A stretch of DNA of 33,484 nt. Origin: a virus. Shown here piece after piece: positions 1 through 8,242 of this stretch; the first letter of the stretch is position 1, and each line of letters starts with the position of its first letter. The position numbers and the translations under genes are program-made. The notes beneath the pieces were generated by a model. The model had not been told where the DNA came from and ran no database searches. It worked only from the letters and a program-made list of their open reading frames with translations. Location: the IMG/VR virus record IMGVR_UViG_3300020470_000104, positions 1-33,484 of that record; one strand, 5' to 3'.

Positions 1-1
1 T

Positions 2-1534
2 AAAATATTTGAAGTTGACTTCACTAAGTTAGATTGGGGTAGTTTGATTTCTATTATTAAAATGCTTCTTGGCACACTCTTTAAGAAAGATTGTGGTAGG
101 AAAATTAAACGACCTAAACAAAATCGGTGGTATCCTCTGATAGGTACGACATCATGTACAAACATAGATGATGCAGTAAAAGGCACACCATATAAATGTG
201 GTGACTTAACTTCTAAGGGTGAGAGTCCAGGAATTACTATTCCAGGTTTGAGTTATATTGATAACATGTTTCAAAACTTAGACACAAAGTTGATGGAGGT
301 AACTACCTTCCTCGATGGGTCTAAGATTATTCATGATGCAAATCCAGGTAAAGTAAAATCTATTATCTCAGGACCTGGTGGTGTATCTCTGTTTGAAGAT
401 GAGTATGGTAACAAACATACCAACGTGCCTAATAATGAAACAAAAACTGTTGGTAAAGATTTAGCACAAACCATTAAAGGTAATTATGTATTGACTGTTG
501 AGGGAGACATGTATCTCAAAGTCATGGGTAATTATCATGAAGAAATTACTGGTGCAAAGAATGAGCACTCATCTAACGGTCCTCAATCAGAGGCAGATGG
601 GTCATCTGATAGTCCTAGTGACGACCAATTAGATAGTATGCTGAAGGATGTTGATACTAACGTGACATCAAATCATACAAACAGTAGCACCTTTAAATCA
701 GCAAACTCAAGTAATAATGATAGTGGTAGTGGTAGTAGTGTTAATGTGCCAACAGGGTCTGGTGGAAACTACTTAAACTATACAAAGGTGTTTAAAAAGA
801 AAGCAGGAGATAGATATCAAATATTAAAGAAGAATAATTTAGGTGGATTCTACCCAGTAGATGAGATACCTTATCATCCTGATGCTGACGAGTGGGGTAG
901 GACACCATACGGTCCTCAACTTAAGGCAGAGTTGCAAGATGATAACGAGCAAAAGTCTGCAATGCGTAAGGAAGGAGACCATGAAATTGCATACACAGGT
1001 GAGGTGGCAATACAGGGGTCTAAAGTTAAGATTACTGCTGTTGAAGGTATTAACTTGAATGCTCAGACAGTTAGGACAGAAGCAAATACTATTGAAAACG
1101 TTGCAGATGGTGAGATAGTTAACGAAGCAAACTGGATTACATCCTTCTTAAATGCAGGAAGATTTGAATTCGTTGCACTATTCAATCCGTTTGCTGCATT
1201 GACTGGACAGTTTAGTCTAGTCAAAGGGTCAATCGTTGATATTGTAACTGACTTACCATTCCCATCAGTTTCACCACCAACTCATACACGTATTGCGGTG
1301 TCATCTACCATACCAGGTTCTATGAATGACATCATTGCAGGGTCAGTGTCAGGTGTCCATAACACATTCATCGCTGCTCCTACAGGTGTTATCACTGAAT
1401 TTGTAACCGCAGGAAACATCATGAATCAAGTGGTGGCAGGCATGGCGTCCTACTCTGTGGGTGCAGGATACATGGCGACTGGTTGCGGTTTCGGACCTCA
1501 TCAGGTCTATGGCTTGCCATTACTCCTAAACTAG
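2..1534 (+). CDS. Baseplate hub/spike protein, gp5-like (5' end outside window)
   Basis: The reading frame is open back to base 2, before the first possible start (TTG at 44), so the gene almost certainly begins upstream and 511 codons are visible. After a lysine-rich stretch there is a segment with the spaced V-x-G pattern of gp5/VgrG triple beta-helices (for example TVGKDLAQTIKG, then LTVEGDMYLKVMGNY, near residues 150-180 of the visible part). A low-complexity Ser/Asn/Asp linker follows, then a second beta-rich part and a C-terminal region rich in Gly, Ala, Ile and Val. In T4, gp5 is the central spike of the baseplate that pierces the cell envelope. The lysozyme domain of T4 gp5 is not visible here and may be absent or upstream. 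The position next to tail-fibre genes fits. The beta-helix reading is fairly safe; the exact T4 counterpart is inferred. Confidence 0.65.
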   Translation, partial: KIFEVDFTKLDWGSLISIIKMLLGTLFKKDCGRKIKRPKQNRWYPLIGTTSCTNIDDAVKGTPYKCGDLTSKGESPGITIPGLSYIDNMFQNLDTKLMEVTTFLDGSKIIHDANPGKVKSIISGPGGVSLFEDEYGNKHTNVPNNETKTVGKDLAQTIKGNYVLTVEGDMYLKVMGNYHEEITGAKNEHSSNGPQSEADGSSDSPSDDQLDSMLKDVDTNVTSNHTNSSTFKSANSSNNDSGSGSSVNVPTGSGGNYLNYTKVFKKKAGDRYQILKKNNLGGFYPVDEIPYHPDADEWGRTPYGPQLKAELQDDNEQKSAMRKEGDHEIAYTGEVAIQGSKVKITAVEGINLNAQTVRTEANTIENVADGEIVNEANWITSFLNAGRFEFVALFNPFAALTGQFSLVKGSIVDIVTDLPFPSVSPPTHTRIAVSSTIPGSMNDIIAGSVSGVHNTFIAAPTGVITEFVTAGNIMNQVVAGMASYSVGAGYMATGCGFGPHQVYGLPLLLN

Positions 1535-1564
1535 GGTATACTAGGGAGAGAAACTACTCCCCTC

Positions 1565-1774
1565 ATGATTGAAAGCTTTGATGAGCTCAACAATACGACC
1601 ACGTATTTGGAGCATATCTGGGTAGAGATACCCAAGCGTAGCGTAAAGATTCTTGATACAGAAGGTTACGAAGAGACCGTAACATGGAAGTTTGACACAG
1701 AAGGAATGGAAGGTTTCATGGAAACCTTGACCACATTTCAAGACCTCCCAGAAGATTTAATTACTTACCTATGA
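1565..1774 (+). CDS. Small acidic protein of unknown function
   Basis: This 69-residue protein is acidic and has no motif that I recognise. Its stop overlaps the start of the Phd-like gene (ATGA at 1771-1774), so the two are probably co-translated. It follows the spike gene after 30 bases that contain a weak GGGAG/CTCCC inverted repeat but no T-tract. A toxin partner for the next gene was considered, but it does not resemble RelE, Doc or PIN toxins. Confidence 0.6.
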   Translation: MIESFDELNNTTTYLEHIWVEIPKRSVKILDTEGYEETVTWKFDTEGMEGFMETLTTFQDLPEDLITYL

Positions 1775-2010
1775 ATATCATTAGCGTAGAAGTTGCAGAG
1801 TTTAAAGCAAACTTTGACTTCATTATGTCACTTGTAGCAAAAGGACATACAGTAAAGATTAATACAGGAGACAAAGTTGCTATAATTACATCAGTAGCAC
1901 AAGCTCCACCAGAAATAAATATTCCGCAACCAGAGGAGTTTGTGCCAGACCCTGCAGGCACACAAGCATTCGTTGCTGAATCTCTTGGACAAATGACAAA
2001 GGATTTTTAA
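1771..2010 (+). CDS. Phd/YefM-like antitoxin-type small protein
   Basis: The first 45 residues of this 79-residue protein follow the Phd/YefM plan. A short strand with ISVEVAEFKANFD resembles the S-x-x-E-F-K-A-N-x-x start of the family. A helix comes next, then VAKGHTVKINTGDKVAIITSV, which resembles the family's V-x-x-G-x-x-x-x-I-x-x-x-x-x-P-V-A-x-I strand pair (that stretch is 21 residues long in two parts: VAKGHTVKIN and TGDKVAIITSV). The C-terminal half is proline-rich and then helical, as in antitoxins whose tail binds a toxin. In bacteria such proteins bind operator DNA and neutralise a toxin. No toxin gene is adjacent, so it could act as an orphan antitoxin or a regulator. The fold assignment is by eye only. 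Confidence 0.42.
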   Translation: MNIISVEVAEFKANFDFIMSLVAKGHTVKINTGDKVAIITSVAQAPPEINIPQPEEFVPDPAGTQAFVAESLGQMTKDF

Positions 2011-2636
2011 TGGACAAACTTAGTGATAAATTAGAAGATGTAATCCAAAGTGAAACTTATGGATTCTTTCCTACACCTGTTACAAGAATCAAAGCACCAA
2101 ATCATGCAGACCTTAAAAAAGGAATCATGGAGTGGATTAGTAAAGAAGATATTTTACCTAAGCATGGAAGGGAGTCAATTTGCCATGGCATCTCACAAAT
2201 AGGAGAGACTAATAAACTTTTTAATGACTATTATGAGTTTAGGACGACTATTATGGATGCTGTTGCCAAGCATAATGAGTCATCTTATAACTATAAATCA
2301 GACTTACAAGTCTCTGAGAGTTATCTAGAGTTAGCAACTGAAGGTGCAATCTACGCACCTCATGAGCATAGTAATTGTGTATACTCACTTACTTACCTTG
2401 TTAACTATAATCATGAGCAACACGCATATATTAAATGGAGAAAGAATGTTGCATCTAATCACTATCCCATATTGCAGATAGATAGTGAAAATCCAACTGC
2501 TTTTAATTTAACAGAAGCAACTTTCAATATGGAGGAAGGAGATATTATTATCTACCCCTCAAACGTTACACATGGATTTGATTCAAACCCCAGTAACGAT
2601 AGAATTGCATTCACAGCTAATATCACCATAGGTTGA
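2010..2636 (+). CDS. 2OG-Fe(II) oxygenase-like protein (TIGR02466 type)
   Basis: This 208-residue protein has the layout of the short 2OG-Fe(II) oxygenases common in cyanomyoviruses. It opens with FFPTPVTRI (19-27), like the F-P-T-P-I-x-x start of the family. The iron-binding region PHEHSNCVYSLTYLVNY lies at 117-133 with H118 and H120. The second half contains EGDIIIYPSNVTHGF (176-190) with H188 as the distal iron ligand and R198 as the likely 2OG-binding arginine. Such enzymes hydroxylate proteins, peptides or small molecules using oxygen and 2-oxoglutarate. The substrate is unknown. Its start codon shares one base with the preceding stop (TAATG), which indicates tight coupling. Confidence 0.7.
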   Translation: MDKLSDKLEDVIQSETYGFFPTPVTRIKAPNHADLKKGIMEWISKEDILPKHGRESICHGISQIGETNKLFNDYYEFRTTIMDAVAKHNESSYNYKSDLQVSESYLELATEGAIYAPHEHSNCVYSLTYLVNYNHEQHAYIKWRKNVASNHYPILQIDSENPTAFNLTEATFNMEEGDIIIYPSNVTHGFDSNPSNDRIAFTANITIG

Positions 2637-2938
2637 TGGTCAAGGCAGAAATCACACATAACTATTGCTACCTTACAATGTATACTCAGAAACCTGAGGA
2701 GACAGTAAGGGTGATAGTCATGATGTATTTCATCAATGGCATTCCATTTACTTTTGAAGAGTTACCTCAAGCAGTGCAAGACTTAGATGATGTGAGGACA
2801 GAGGCAGATTGGTATTCGCTAGAATATACTGACATAGACTTGTATCATGCGAGTGAATATCTTATAATGGAGCAGTGTCATCCACTCATCTTCGATATGG
2901 AATATATGACTGACAACTATGAAAATATCCCCGAATAA
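2636..2938 (+). CDS. Unknown protein between two oxygenase genes
   Basis: This protein of 100 residues is acidic toward its C-terminus and has no recognisable motif. The ATG at 2636 shares one base with the preceding TGA. A later in-frame ATG at 2720, preceded by AAGGG at about 8 bases, would give a 72-residue protein starting MMYFINGIPF and is a serious alternative. The 3' end overlaps the next oxygenase gene by 20 bases. Confidence 0.5.
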   Translation: MVKAEITHNYCYLTMYTQKPEETVRVIVMMYFINGIPFTFEELPQAVQDLDDVRTEADWYSLEYTDIDLYHASEYLIMEQCHPLIFDMEYMTDNYENIPE

Positions 2939-3479
2939 TATTTTTAATCAAACTTTTTATTGGAAGTTTAAAGCACCCAATAGTGAAGAGTTGTCAGAGT
3001 TTGTGATGAAACAAAAGAGTGGAGACCCAGTACCTTGGGGTAAACTCTGCTCTGTTAAAATGACACAGATACTAGACGACATACTTCCTATGATGCAACC
3101 TAGTATCAATAAATTGTGTGAAGCACTTGACCAAAGAATGCTCATGTCTATGAATAGACCTTGGGTAAGTCATTACGAAAGAGGGGATTATCAAGAACCT
3201 CATGACCACAATGACTGTGATGTTGTTGGTGTTTTCTTTCCAGAATATTTGGAAGGGTATTCACAATTTTATTTCCTAGATAGACATGTGGACTTGTCAC
3301 CAGTTTGGAAGCACGTTTTACAGACTGAGCAGACACACATTCCTAAAATCGAGGCGGGAGATATTCTATTTTTTCCTGGCCACATGTTTCATGGGGTAAC
3401 ATCCCACAAACATGACAACGTAAGAAAAACATTATCCTGCAATTTTTGGATAAAAAATATTGCACCTAAACTATTATGA
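2919..3479 (+). CDS. 2OG-Fe(II) oxygenase-like protein
   Basis: This 186-residue protein has an iron-binding motif EPHDHNDCDVVGVFF at 93-107 with H95 and H97. The distal part EAGDILFFPGHMFHGV (145-160) supplies H158, and R169 is placed to bind 2-oxoglutarate. The order H-x-H ... H ... R over a beta-rich domain matches the short phage oxygenases. The substrate is unknown. The gene overlaps its upstream neighbour by 20 bases and talC by 4 bases (ATGA at 3476), so it sits in the talC operon. Confidence 0.68.
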   Translation: MKISPNNIFNQTFYWKFKAPNSEELSEFVMKQKSGDPVPWGKLCSVKMTQILDDILPMMQPSINKLCEALDQRMLMSMNRPWVSHYERGDYQEPHDHNDCDVVGVFFPEYLEGYSQFYFLDRHVDLSPVWKHVLQTEQTHIPKIEAGDILFFPGHMFHGVTSHKHDNVRKTLSCNFWIKNIAPKLL

Positions 3480-4135
3480 AATTATTTCTTGATTCCGCTA
3501 TTACAGATGAAATCAGACAGTATTACAATACTGGTATGATTGACGGAGTCACAACTAATCCCACTCTGATATACAAATCAGGCAGAAACCCAGAAGATGT
3601 ATACCAAGAGTTAATCGATATGGGTATACCTGATATTAGTATGGAAGTCGTAGGTGACGAAAATACTATGATTGGTGAGGGTAGAAGACTGATTAAAAAG
3701 TTTGGTAATCGTCAAGCAACAATTAAAGTGCCCTGCACAGTAGAAGGTCTAGCCGCATGCAGAGCATTATCAGAAGAAGGAGCAAGAGTAAACGTCACTC
3801 TTATATTCTCATTAGCACAATCTATACTGGCACATAAGTCGGGAGCGACATATGTTAGTCCATTTGTAGGTAGAGTTGATGATAACTCATTCAATGGTTT
3901 GGAATTGATTAAAGAGATTACTGCTACATTCTGCACACAAGATGTAGATACAACACATGTATTGGCAGCATCACTTCGTGATGTGCATAGCGTTGCTGAA
4001 TGTTTCACATACGGTGCTGACATTGTTACAATGCCACCTAAAATCTTTGACAAGATGTATAATCATGTATTGACTGAGAAAGGTTTAGCATTATTTGACG
4101 CAGATTATGCAGCAACAATCGGTAAAACACTTTAA
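3476..4135 (+). CDS. talC: Transaldolase TalC (auxiliary metabolic gene)
   Basis: This 219-residue protein belongs to the short transaldolase/fructose-6-phosphate aldolase (MipB/TalC) family, normally 210-220 residues. Visible signatures are MKLFLDSA at the N-terminus with D6, DGVTTNPTL (23-31), ATIKVPCT (81-88) with the Schiff-base lysine K84, NVTLIFS (106-112) and YVSPFVGRVDD (126-136). Transaldolase moves a dihydroxyacetone unit between sugar phosphates in the pentose phosphate pathway. Cyanophages are thought to use TalC to direct carbon toward NADPH and ribose for nucleotide synthesis. Here it lies inside a run of oxygenase-like genes, overlapping both neighbours. Confidence 0.93.
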   Translation: MKLFLDSAITDEIRQYYNTGMIDGVTTNPTLIYKSGRNPEDVYQELIDMGIPDISMEVVGDENTMIGEGRRLIKKFGNRQATIKVPCTVEGLAACRALSEEGARVNVTLIFSLAQSILAHKSGATYVSPFVGRVDDNSFNGLELIKEITATFCTQDVDTTHVLAASLRDVHSVAECFTYGADIVTMPPKIFDKMYNHVLTEKGLALFDADYAATIGKTL

Positions 4136-4565
4136 AAATTGGATTGACGAGTGTTTTTTCTCGGGTGTGACATGGAATGATGTCATTGATAAGGTTGATT
4201 ATGATGTATTAAATGGTGAGTGGGGTTATTGTGAAGACCCTCAAGAAGGATTCATACCCACTATTGTATGTGAAGGTAAATGGAATGCACCTAATCTACA
4301 ACCTATCATAGACAAAGTTGCAGATAATTTTGATTATCATAGAGTCCATACCTATATTTCATTCGCTAAGGGTAAAACACTTGGCAGACACAATGATACA
4401 ATGGATGTATTCATTGTAAATGTGTTGGGATTGGTGAAATATAGGTTTGATGATGGCACAGATATAATCTTAAGACCTGGCGATGGCATACATATTCCTA
4501 AAGGAGTGTATCATAACCCATCGGTTATAGGACCTAGATGTAGTCTATCCTTCTCAAAGGAATAG
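4107..4565 (+). CDS. Cupin/JmjC-like putative oxygenase
   Basis: This protein of 152 residues starts at ATG 4107 and overlaps the end of talC by 29 bases. An upstream TTG at 4095 is less likely. The core reads GRHNDTMDVFIVNVLG (93-108) with H95 and D97 as an H-x-D iron motif. It continues with LRPGDGIHIPKGVYHNP (122-138) with H136 as distal ligand, the glycine turn and P-x-G-x-x-H spacing being typical of cupin/JmjC folds. It could hydroxylate a protein or small molecule. It ends the operon; a late promoter for the fibre genes follows. Confidence 0.6.
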   Translation: MQQQSVKHFKNWIDECFFSGVTWNDVIDKVDYDVLNGEWGYCEDPQEGFIPTIVCEGKWNAPNLQPIIDKVADNFDYHRVHTYISFAKGKTLGRHNDTMDVFIVNVLGLVKYRFDDGTDIILRPGDGIHIPKGVYHNPSVIGPRCSLSFSKE

Positions 4566-4571
4566 AACGCT

Positions 4572-4579
4572 TATAAATA
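4572..4579 (+). promoter_or_regulatory. T4-type late promoter box TATAAATA
   Basis: TATAAATA is an exact match to the T4 late promoter -10 box, recognised by the gp55 sigma factor with gp33/gp45 in T4. It lies in a short intergenic gap 29 bases before the GTG start of the first fibre gene. This is the clearest late promoter in the window. Confidence 0.8.
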
Positions 4580-4608
4580 AAAAAGTAGCAAAGTAGTGTT
4601 GAATTTCA

Positions 4609-5955
4609 GTGGCAACTAAAAGAATATCCCAGTTAGATACAATCGCAGACGCACTCGTAACTGGTGAAGCTATTCTGCCTATTGTTATATCTGACCCGCT
4701 AATTCCAAACCGTAAAGCAAAAGTTAATCAACTTTTCAGAGGTTTATCAGCAGGGTCGCAAACTGCGCCTGGATTAGCCTTCGATTTGGACAGGGATTCG
4801 GGAATTTATCAAAGTGCTGTCAATGAAATTGGTATCACATTTGGCACAGCAGCGTTTTATAACACACGCAGAAACAATACAGATGGGTCATCGACCTTAG
4901 TTGTTAGAGCTGTTGACACTGCCTCTGCAACATCAAGCATTGAATTCACACCTCAGGGTAGTGGATTCTTTACTGTCAACGGTCCTATTATTCAGACCGA
5001 TGCACAGTTTTTCTTAGGGGGCGACCAAAACCCTGCTAAGAGAGCACACTTTAACGTAGATACCATATCTACACAGTCAGGGACACGTCGTTTTGACCTA
5101 CCAAACGTGGGGACAAACACAAGCACAACGTTGCTTGCAAACGATACATTCCAGACTATTACTAACAAGACAATTATTATCAAGGACGGTGAGTTACAAA
5201 TCACAGGTTCTACATCAACAGATAAGATTGCTAAGTTAGAGTGTGACGCATGGGAGTCACCAGGTTTACATACCTATAGACTACCTGACTTTGGTGCTGC
5301 TGTAACACAGTCGACTCTATTGGATGACGTTACAGAGCAAAACGTATTCAATAAGAATATGGTTAACCCCACATTCTCGAATACACCTTCAAGTGATGAG
5401 CAGAATGACCCTACTCGTTATGTTATTTTTGATTCTTCTGAGCTAACTTTAAACAGGACAGTTATATTTCCTGACCTTAATATCAAGGTGGTTGGTGAAG
5501 CATCATCTCAAACAATAGAGAATAAACTGTTTAAGGGAGCAGTTTTCTGTGACACAGACGTAAGTGATGGCGAAGGTAGAAAGATACAATTCGACCTGTC
5601 TAACATAGAAGATAACCAGACATATGCTTTTGGTTTCCCAAATAATGCGGTTACCGCCCCATTAAACAATGGTGGTGCTACAAATATCTTAGTTACTGAA
5701 TTAAAAACACAGACTCTTAAGAATAAAACCTTAGAGCTTACTAAGATAAATAACCCAGACGACGTTAATGGTGAGATAACCATTGATGCATCAAATTTGA
5801 CTGGTGCACGCACCATTCAATTCCCAGATGCTGACGCTACGTTGCTATCTACTAACAACATTAGTGATGTTGCAATCAGTTTCGGTGGTGCATTGTCCGC
5901 TCCTGTATTGGGCGGTCAGATTCGATTACAATCATTTTTCCAAAGCGGATGGTAA
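4609..5955 (+). CDS. Virion structural protein, tail-fibre-like
   Basis: This protein of 448 residues starts at GTG; the product would begin MATKRISQLD, which looks like a natural N-terminus. It is rich in Thr, Asn, Asp and Ser and predicted to be beta-strand rich. A short motif QT(I/L)xNK(T/L) recurs near residues 182, 301 and 368, typical of repeated beta modules in cyanophage fibres. A late promoter box sits just upstream and the next structural gene starts 4 bases after its stop. It may be a baseplate-attached fibre or fibre base; the T4 counterpart cannot be named. Confidence 0.65.
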   Translation: MATKRISQLDTIADALVTGEAILPIVISDPLIPNRKAKVNQLFRGLSAGSQTAPGLAFDLDRDSGIYQSAVNEIGITFGTAAFYNTRRNNTDGSSTLVVRAVDTASATSSIEFTPQGSGFFTVNGPIIQTDAQFFLGGDQNPAKRAHFNVDTISTQSGTRRFDLPNVGTNTSTTLLANDTFQTITNKTIIIKDGELQITGSTSTDKIAKLECDAWESPGLHTYRLPDFGAAVTQSTLLDDVTEQNVFNKNMVNPTFSNTPSSDEQNDPTRYVIFDSSELTLNRTVIFPDLNIKVVGEASSQTIENKLFKGAVFCDTDVSDGEGRKIQFDLSNIEDNQTYAFGFPNNAVTAPLNNGGATNILVTELKTQTLKNKTLELTKINNPDDVNGEITIDASNLTGARTIQFPDADATLLSTNNISDVAISFGGALSAPVLGGQIRLQSFFQSGW

Positions 5956-5959
5956 GTAA

Positions 5960-8215
5960 ATGACAGCAGGAAGACTAGCCGCTGCTAAACCAGGGGCGAC
6001 TACAAACACAACGGTATATAGATGCCCTACTACAGTAACTGGTAGCACAGTATTAAATGTGTGTAATCAGTCAGGAAGTGCAGCGACATATCGGACAGCA
6101 TTGAGAGATTATGACCAAGTGTTACATCTAAGTGGCACACAGTCATCCACAGGTGCAGCAGCCTCACCTTTTAAGTTAGATAAAGGTAATCCAATTACGG
6201 CATATAAAATCCAGACAAACCCAGGATTCCAAGATGCTAACGCAATTCCAGGCACAACTTTTACATCAACAAATAATTCAATAGCAACGATTCTTGATGT
6301 ATTCAAACCAACATCAGACGTTACATATTACACTATAGTTGCACCTGTCTCACAGACTCAGTTAGAAGCTAATAGTCAAGCAGGTACTTTCAGTAATGGT
6401 GAGACAATTACAGGAGCAACATCAGGTCTTACTGCGGTCTATCGTGGAGGAGCAGATACTGAATTAACATTACAATTTACAGATGTTACTACAGGAGCAA
6501 CCACATTTAATATTTCTAGGAATACTGGTCTTGCTGACGGTATGTATCTTACCTTGGGTATTGCCCAAAATACAGATGGGTCTCCTGCAGATACGGAAAT
6601 CGTTAGTATCGATGCTAGTGGAATTAATACAACAACAAATGTTTTAACTGTTACTCGTGGTGCTCTTAACACAACTCCTAGGGTTATCCCTGCAGGAAGG
6701 TCATGTAATGCATGGAGTGCATCTGCTACAGTTACAACTATTGATGAGGGTGCGACATTTGCATCAGGTGACCTAACATTGACAGTTGCAGATTCTACTG
6801 GATTTGTTTCTGGTGGTAAGATGTTAATTGATAATGAGATATTAAATATCACAGACGTAGCAGGAAATGATATAACTGTTGAGAGAGCACAGTATGGCAC
6901 AGGAGACGTTGACCACAACAATGGTGCAACAGTTACACTGTTAACAGATAATGGTGTATATCTTGCTAACTATTTTACTGAATCAGAGAGTATTTCTGGT
7001 GGCACATCAAACGCATCAGCAACATTAGGATTCTCTACTGCGTCTGACGCACTTATCACTAATAAGTATCTTCTCTCTGAAACACAGGGTAGTGGACATA
7101 TACTTTTTGGGTCTATACTTATCAGAAAAGATAGATTATATAAGTTTGATTTAAGTGACTCTAGTAACAACAACTATCCACTTAAATTCTCTGCAGATGA
7201 GGCTGAAGGTACAAACGCAGACCCAACCCCAGGTACTGAATATACTGCAGGGGTCAGTAAAGTAGGTACCGCAGGCACAGGTGGAGCATATACTTCAATC
7301 GCAGTAACAGACTCCACTGAGATTAACCTATTTGCATATGCAGATGGAAGTCCTGCGGGTAGCACAACTGGTATTGGTTTCTCACTTGCAGTTGATGAAA
7401 ACCCTGCATATAATGAGATTTACATCTATGATGTAAAGGGTGAGCCTCTTGCAGCAGGCGACACATTCACTGTTAATAGTGTTACCTATACTATCACAGC
7501 AGACAGTTTAGCTGGTGGTAATGCTGCTGTAACACCAGGACCATTTGGTTATGTGCAGTCATATGACCCAGTTAATGCTCATCTGAAAGTTACGTTAGGT
7601 GAAGGGTCAACTCCATTTACTGCAGGCACAGAATTTTACGATACACCAACGTTAAACAATGGTACTCGTACAATGGCAAAGGTTGTAACTGGTAAGATAC
7701 TTACTGTCAACTCTATTGGTGCAGCAGATGGAAGTAGAGCAGCAGGCACATACACTATCTCAGCTCCATCAGGCACTACAGGTAGTGGCACAGGAGACAC
7801 ATACTCTATAGTTGTGGATGGTAGTGGTGCAGCGACTGTGACTATTATTGATGGTGGTGAAGGTCATGCAGCAGCAGATACAATTACAGTTAACGACTCA
7901 TTACTTGGGTCTGGTGGCGGGGCAGCGTTGACATTTAATGTCGCTACAGTTAGCACAGGTGTCAATACAGACCAAGCAGCAATTTATAATGCGGAAGATT
8001 ATGTATTCTATGATAAGTCAGTTGCAGCAAATACAACTGATAAAAATAGTGCAATCATTGTAGGTCCTGGACAAAACTTGACAGTCTACTCCTCAGCAGG
8101 CGACTTAAGTTATGTGGTTACAGGGTTTGAATCTCCTTCTGATGATTTCACAGTAGTCAATATGACTAAGGTATCATCAACTGGTGATGGTGGAGCTGGT
8201 GGAGCAGCACCCTAA
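5960..8215 (+). CDS. Large virion structural protein
   Basis: This protein of 751 residues is dominated by Thr, Ala, Gly and Ser and appears wholly beta-rich. Internal repeats are visible. Segments like GTFSNGETITGATSG (near 143) and YFTESESISGGTSNASA (near 337) share an E-x-I-(T/S)-G-x-T-S pattern. Modules ending VTRGALNT (near 230) and VERAQYGT (near 307) resemble the 'E-x-x-x-V...RG...GT' modules of phage structural proteins. The C-terminus is Gly-rich (STGDGGAGGAAP). It lies between two other structural genes and is probably part of the baseplate or a fibre. Confidence 0.65.
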   Translation: MTAGRLAAAKPGATTNTTVYRCPTTVTGSTVLNVCNQSGSAATYRTALRDYDQVLHLSGTQSSTGAAASPFKLDKGNPITAYKIQTNPGFQDANAIPGTTFTSTNNSIATILDVFKPTSDVTYYTIVAPVSQTQLEANSQAGTFSNGETITGATSGLTAVYRGGADTELTLQFTDVTTGATTFNISRNTGLADGMYLTLGIAQNTDGSPADTEIVSIDASGINTTTNVLTVTRGALNTTPRVIPAGRSCNAWSASATVTTIDEGATFASGDLTLTVADSTGFVSGGKMLIDNEILNITDVAGNDITVERAQYGTGDVDHNNGATVTLLTDNGVYLANYFTESESISGGTSNASATLGFSTASDALITNKYLLSETQGSGHILFGSILIRKDRLYKFDLSDSSNNNYPLKFSADEAEGTNADPTPGTEYTAGVSKVGTAGTGGAYTSIAVTDSTEINLFAYADGSPAGSTTGIGFSLAVDENPAYNEIYIYDVKGEPLAAGDTFTVNSVTYTITADSLAGGNAAVTPGPFGYVQSYDPVNAHLKVTLGEGSTPFTAGTEFYDTPTLNNGTRTMAKVVTGKILTVNSIGAADGSRAAGTYTISAPSGTTGSGTGDTYSIVVDGSGAATVTIIDGGEGHAAADTITVNDSLLGSGGGAALTFNVATVSTGVNTDQAAIYNAEDYVFYDKSVAANTTDKNSAIIVGPGQNLTVYSSAGDLSYVVTGFESPSDDFTVVNMTKVSSTGDGGAGGAAP

Positions 8216-8222
8216 CTAAATA
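8216..8222 (+). promoter_or_regulatory. Possible late promoter variant CTAAATA
   Basis: CTAAATA directly follows the stop codon of the 751-residue structural gene and lies 20 bases before the next start. It matches six of the seven core bases of the ATAAATA box. The same variant sits at 15518. Assignment as a promoter is inferred from position. Confidence 0.4.
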
Positions 8223-8242
8223 TTTCCGTAGGAATTCCTTAA

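Noticed and set aside
1535-1564. GGGAG/CTCCC inverted repeat after the spike gene as a terminator
   Set aside because: The stem is only 5 bp and no T-tract follows.
1914-1921. AATAAATA inside the Phd-like gene as a late promoter
   Set aside because: It lies well inside a coding frame with no nearby downstream start in a suitable position; AT-rich DNA gives such matches by chance.
3712-4053. Open frame on the minus strand opposite talC
   Set aside because: It is a long antisense shadow of a clear talC gene, with no recognisable motif.
6439-6921. Open frame of 160 codons on the minus strand in the 751-residue structural gene
   Set aside because: It mirrors a Thr/Ala-rich repeat region of the real gene; no protein-like motif or ribosome site.
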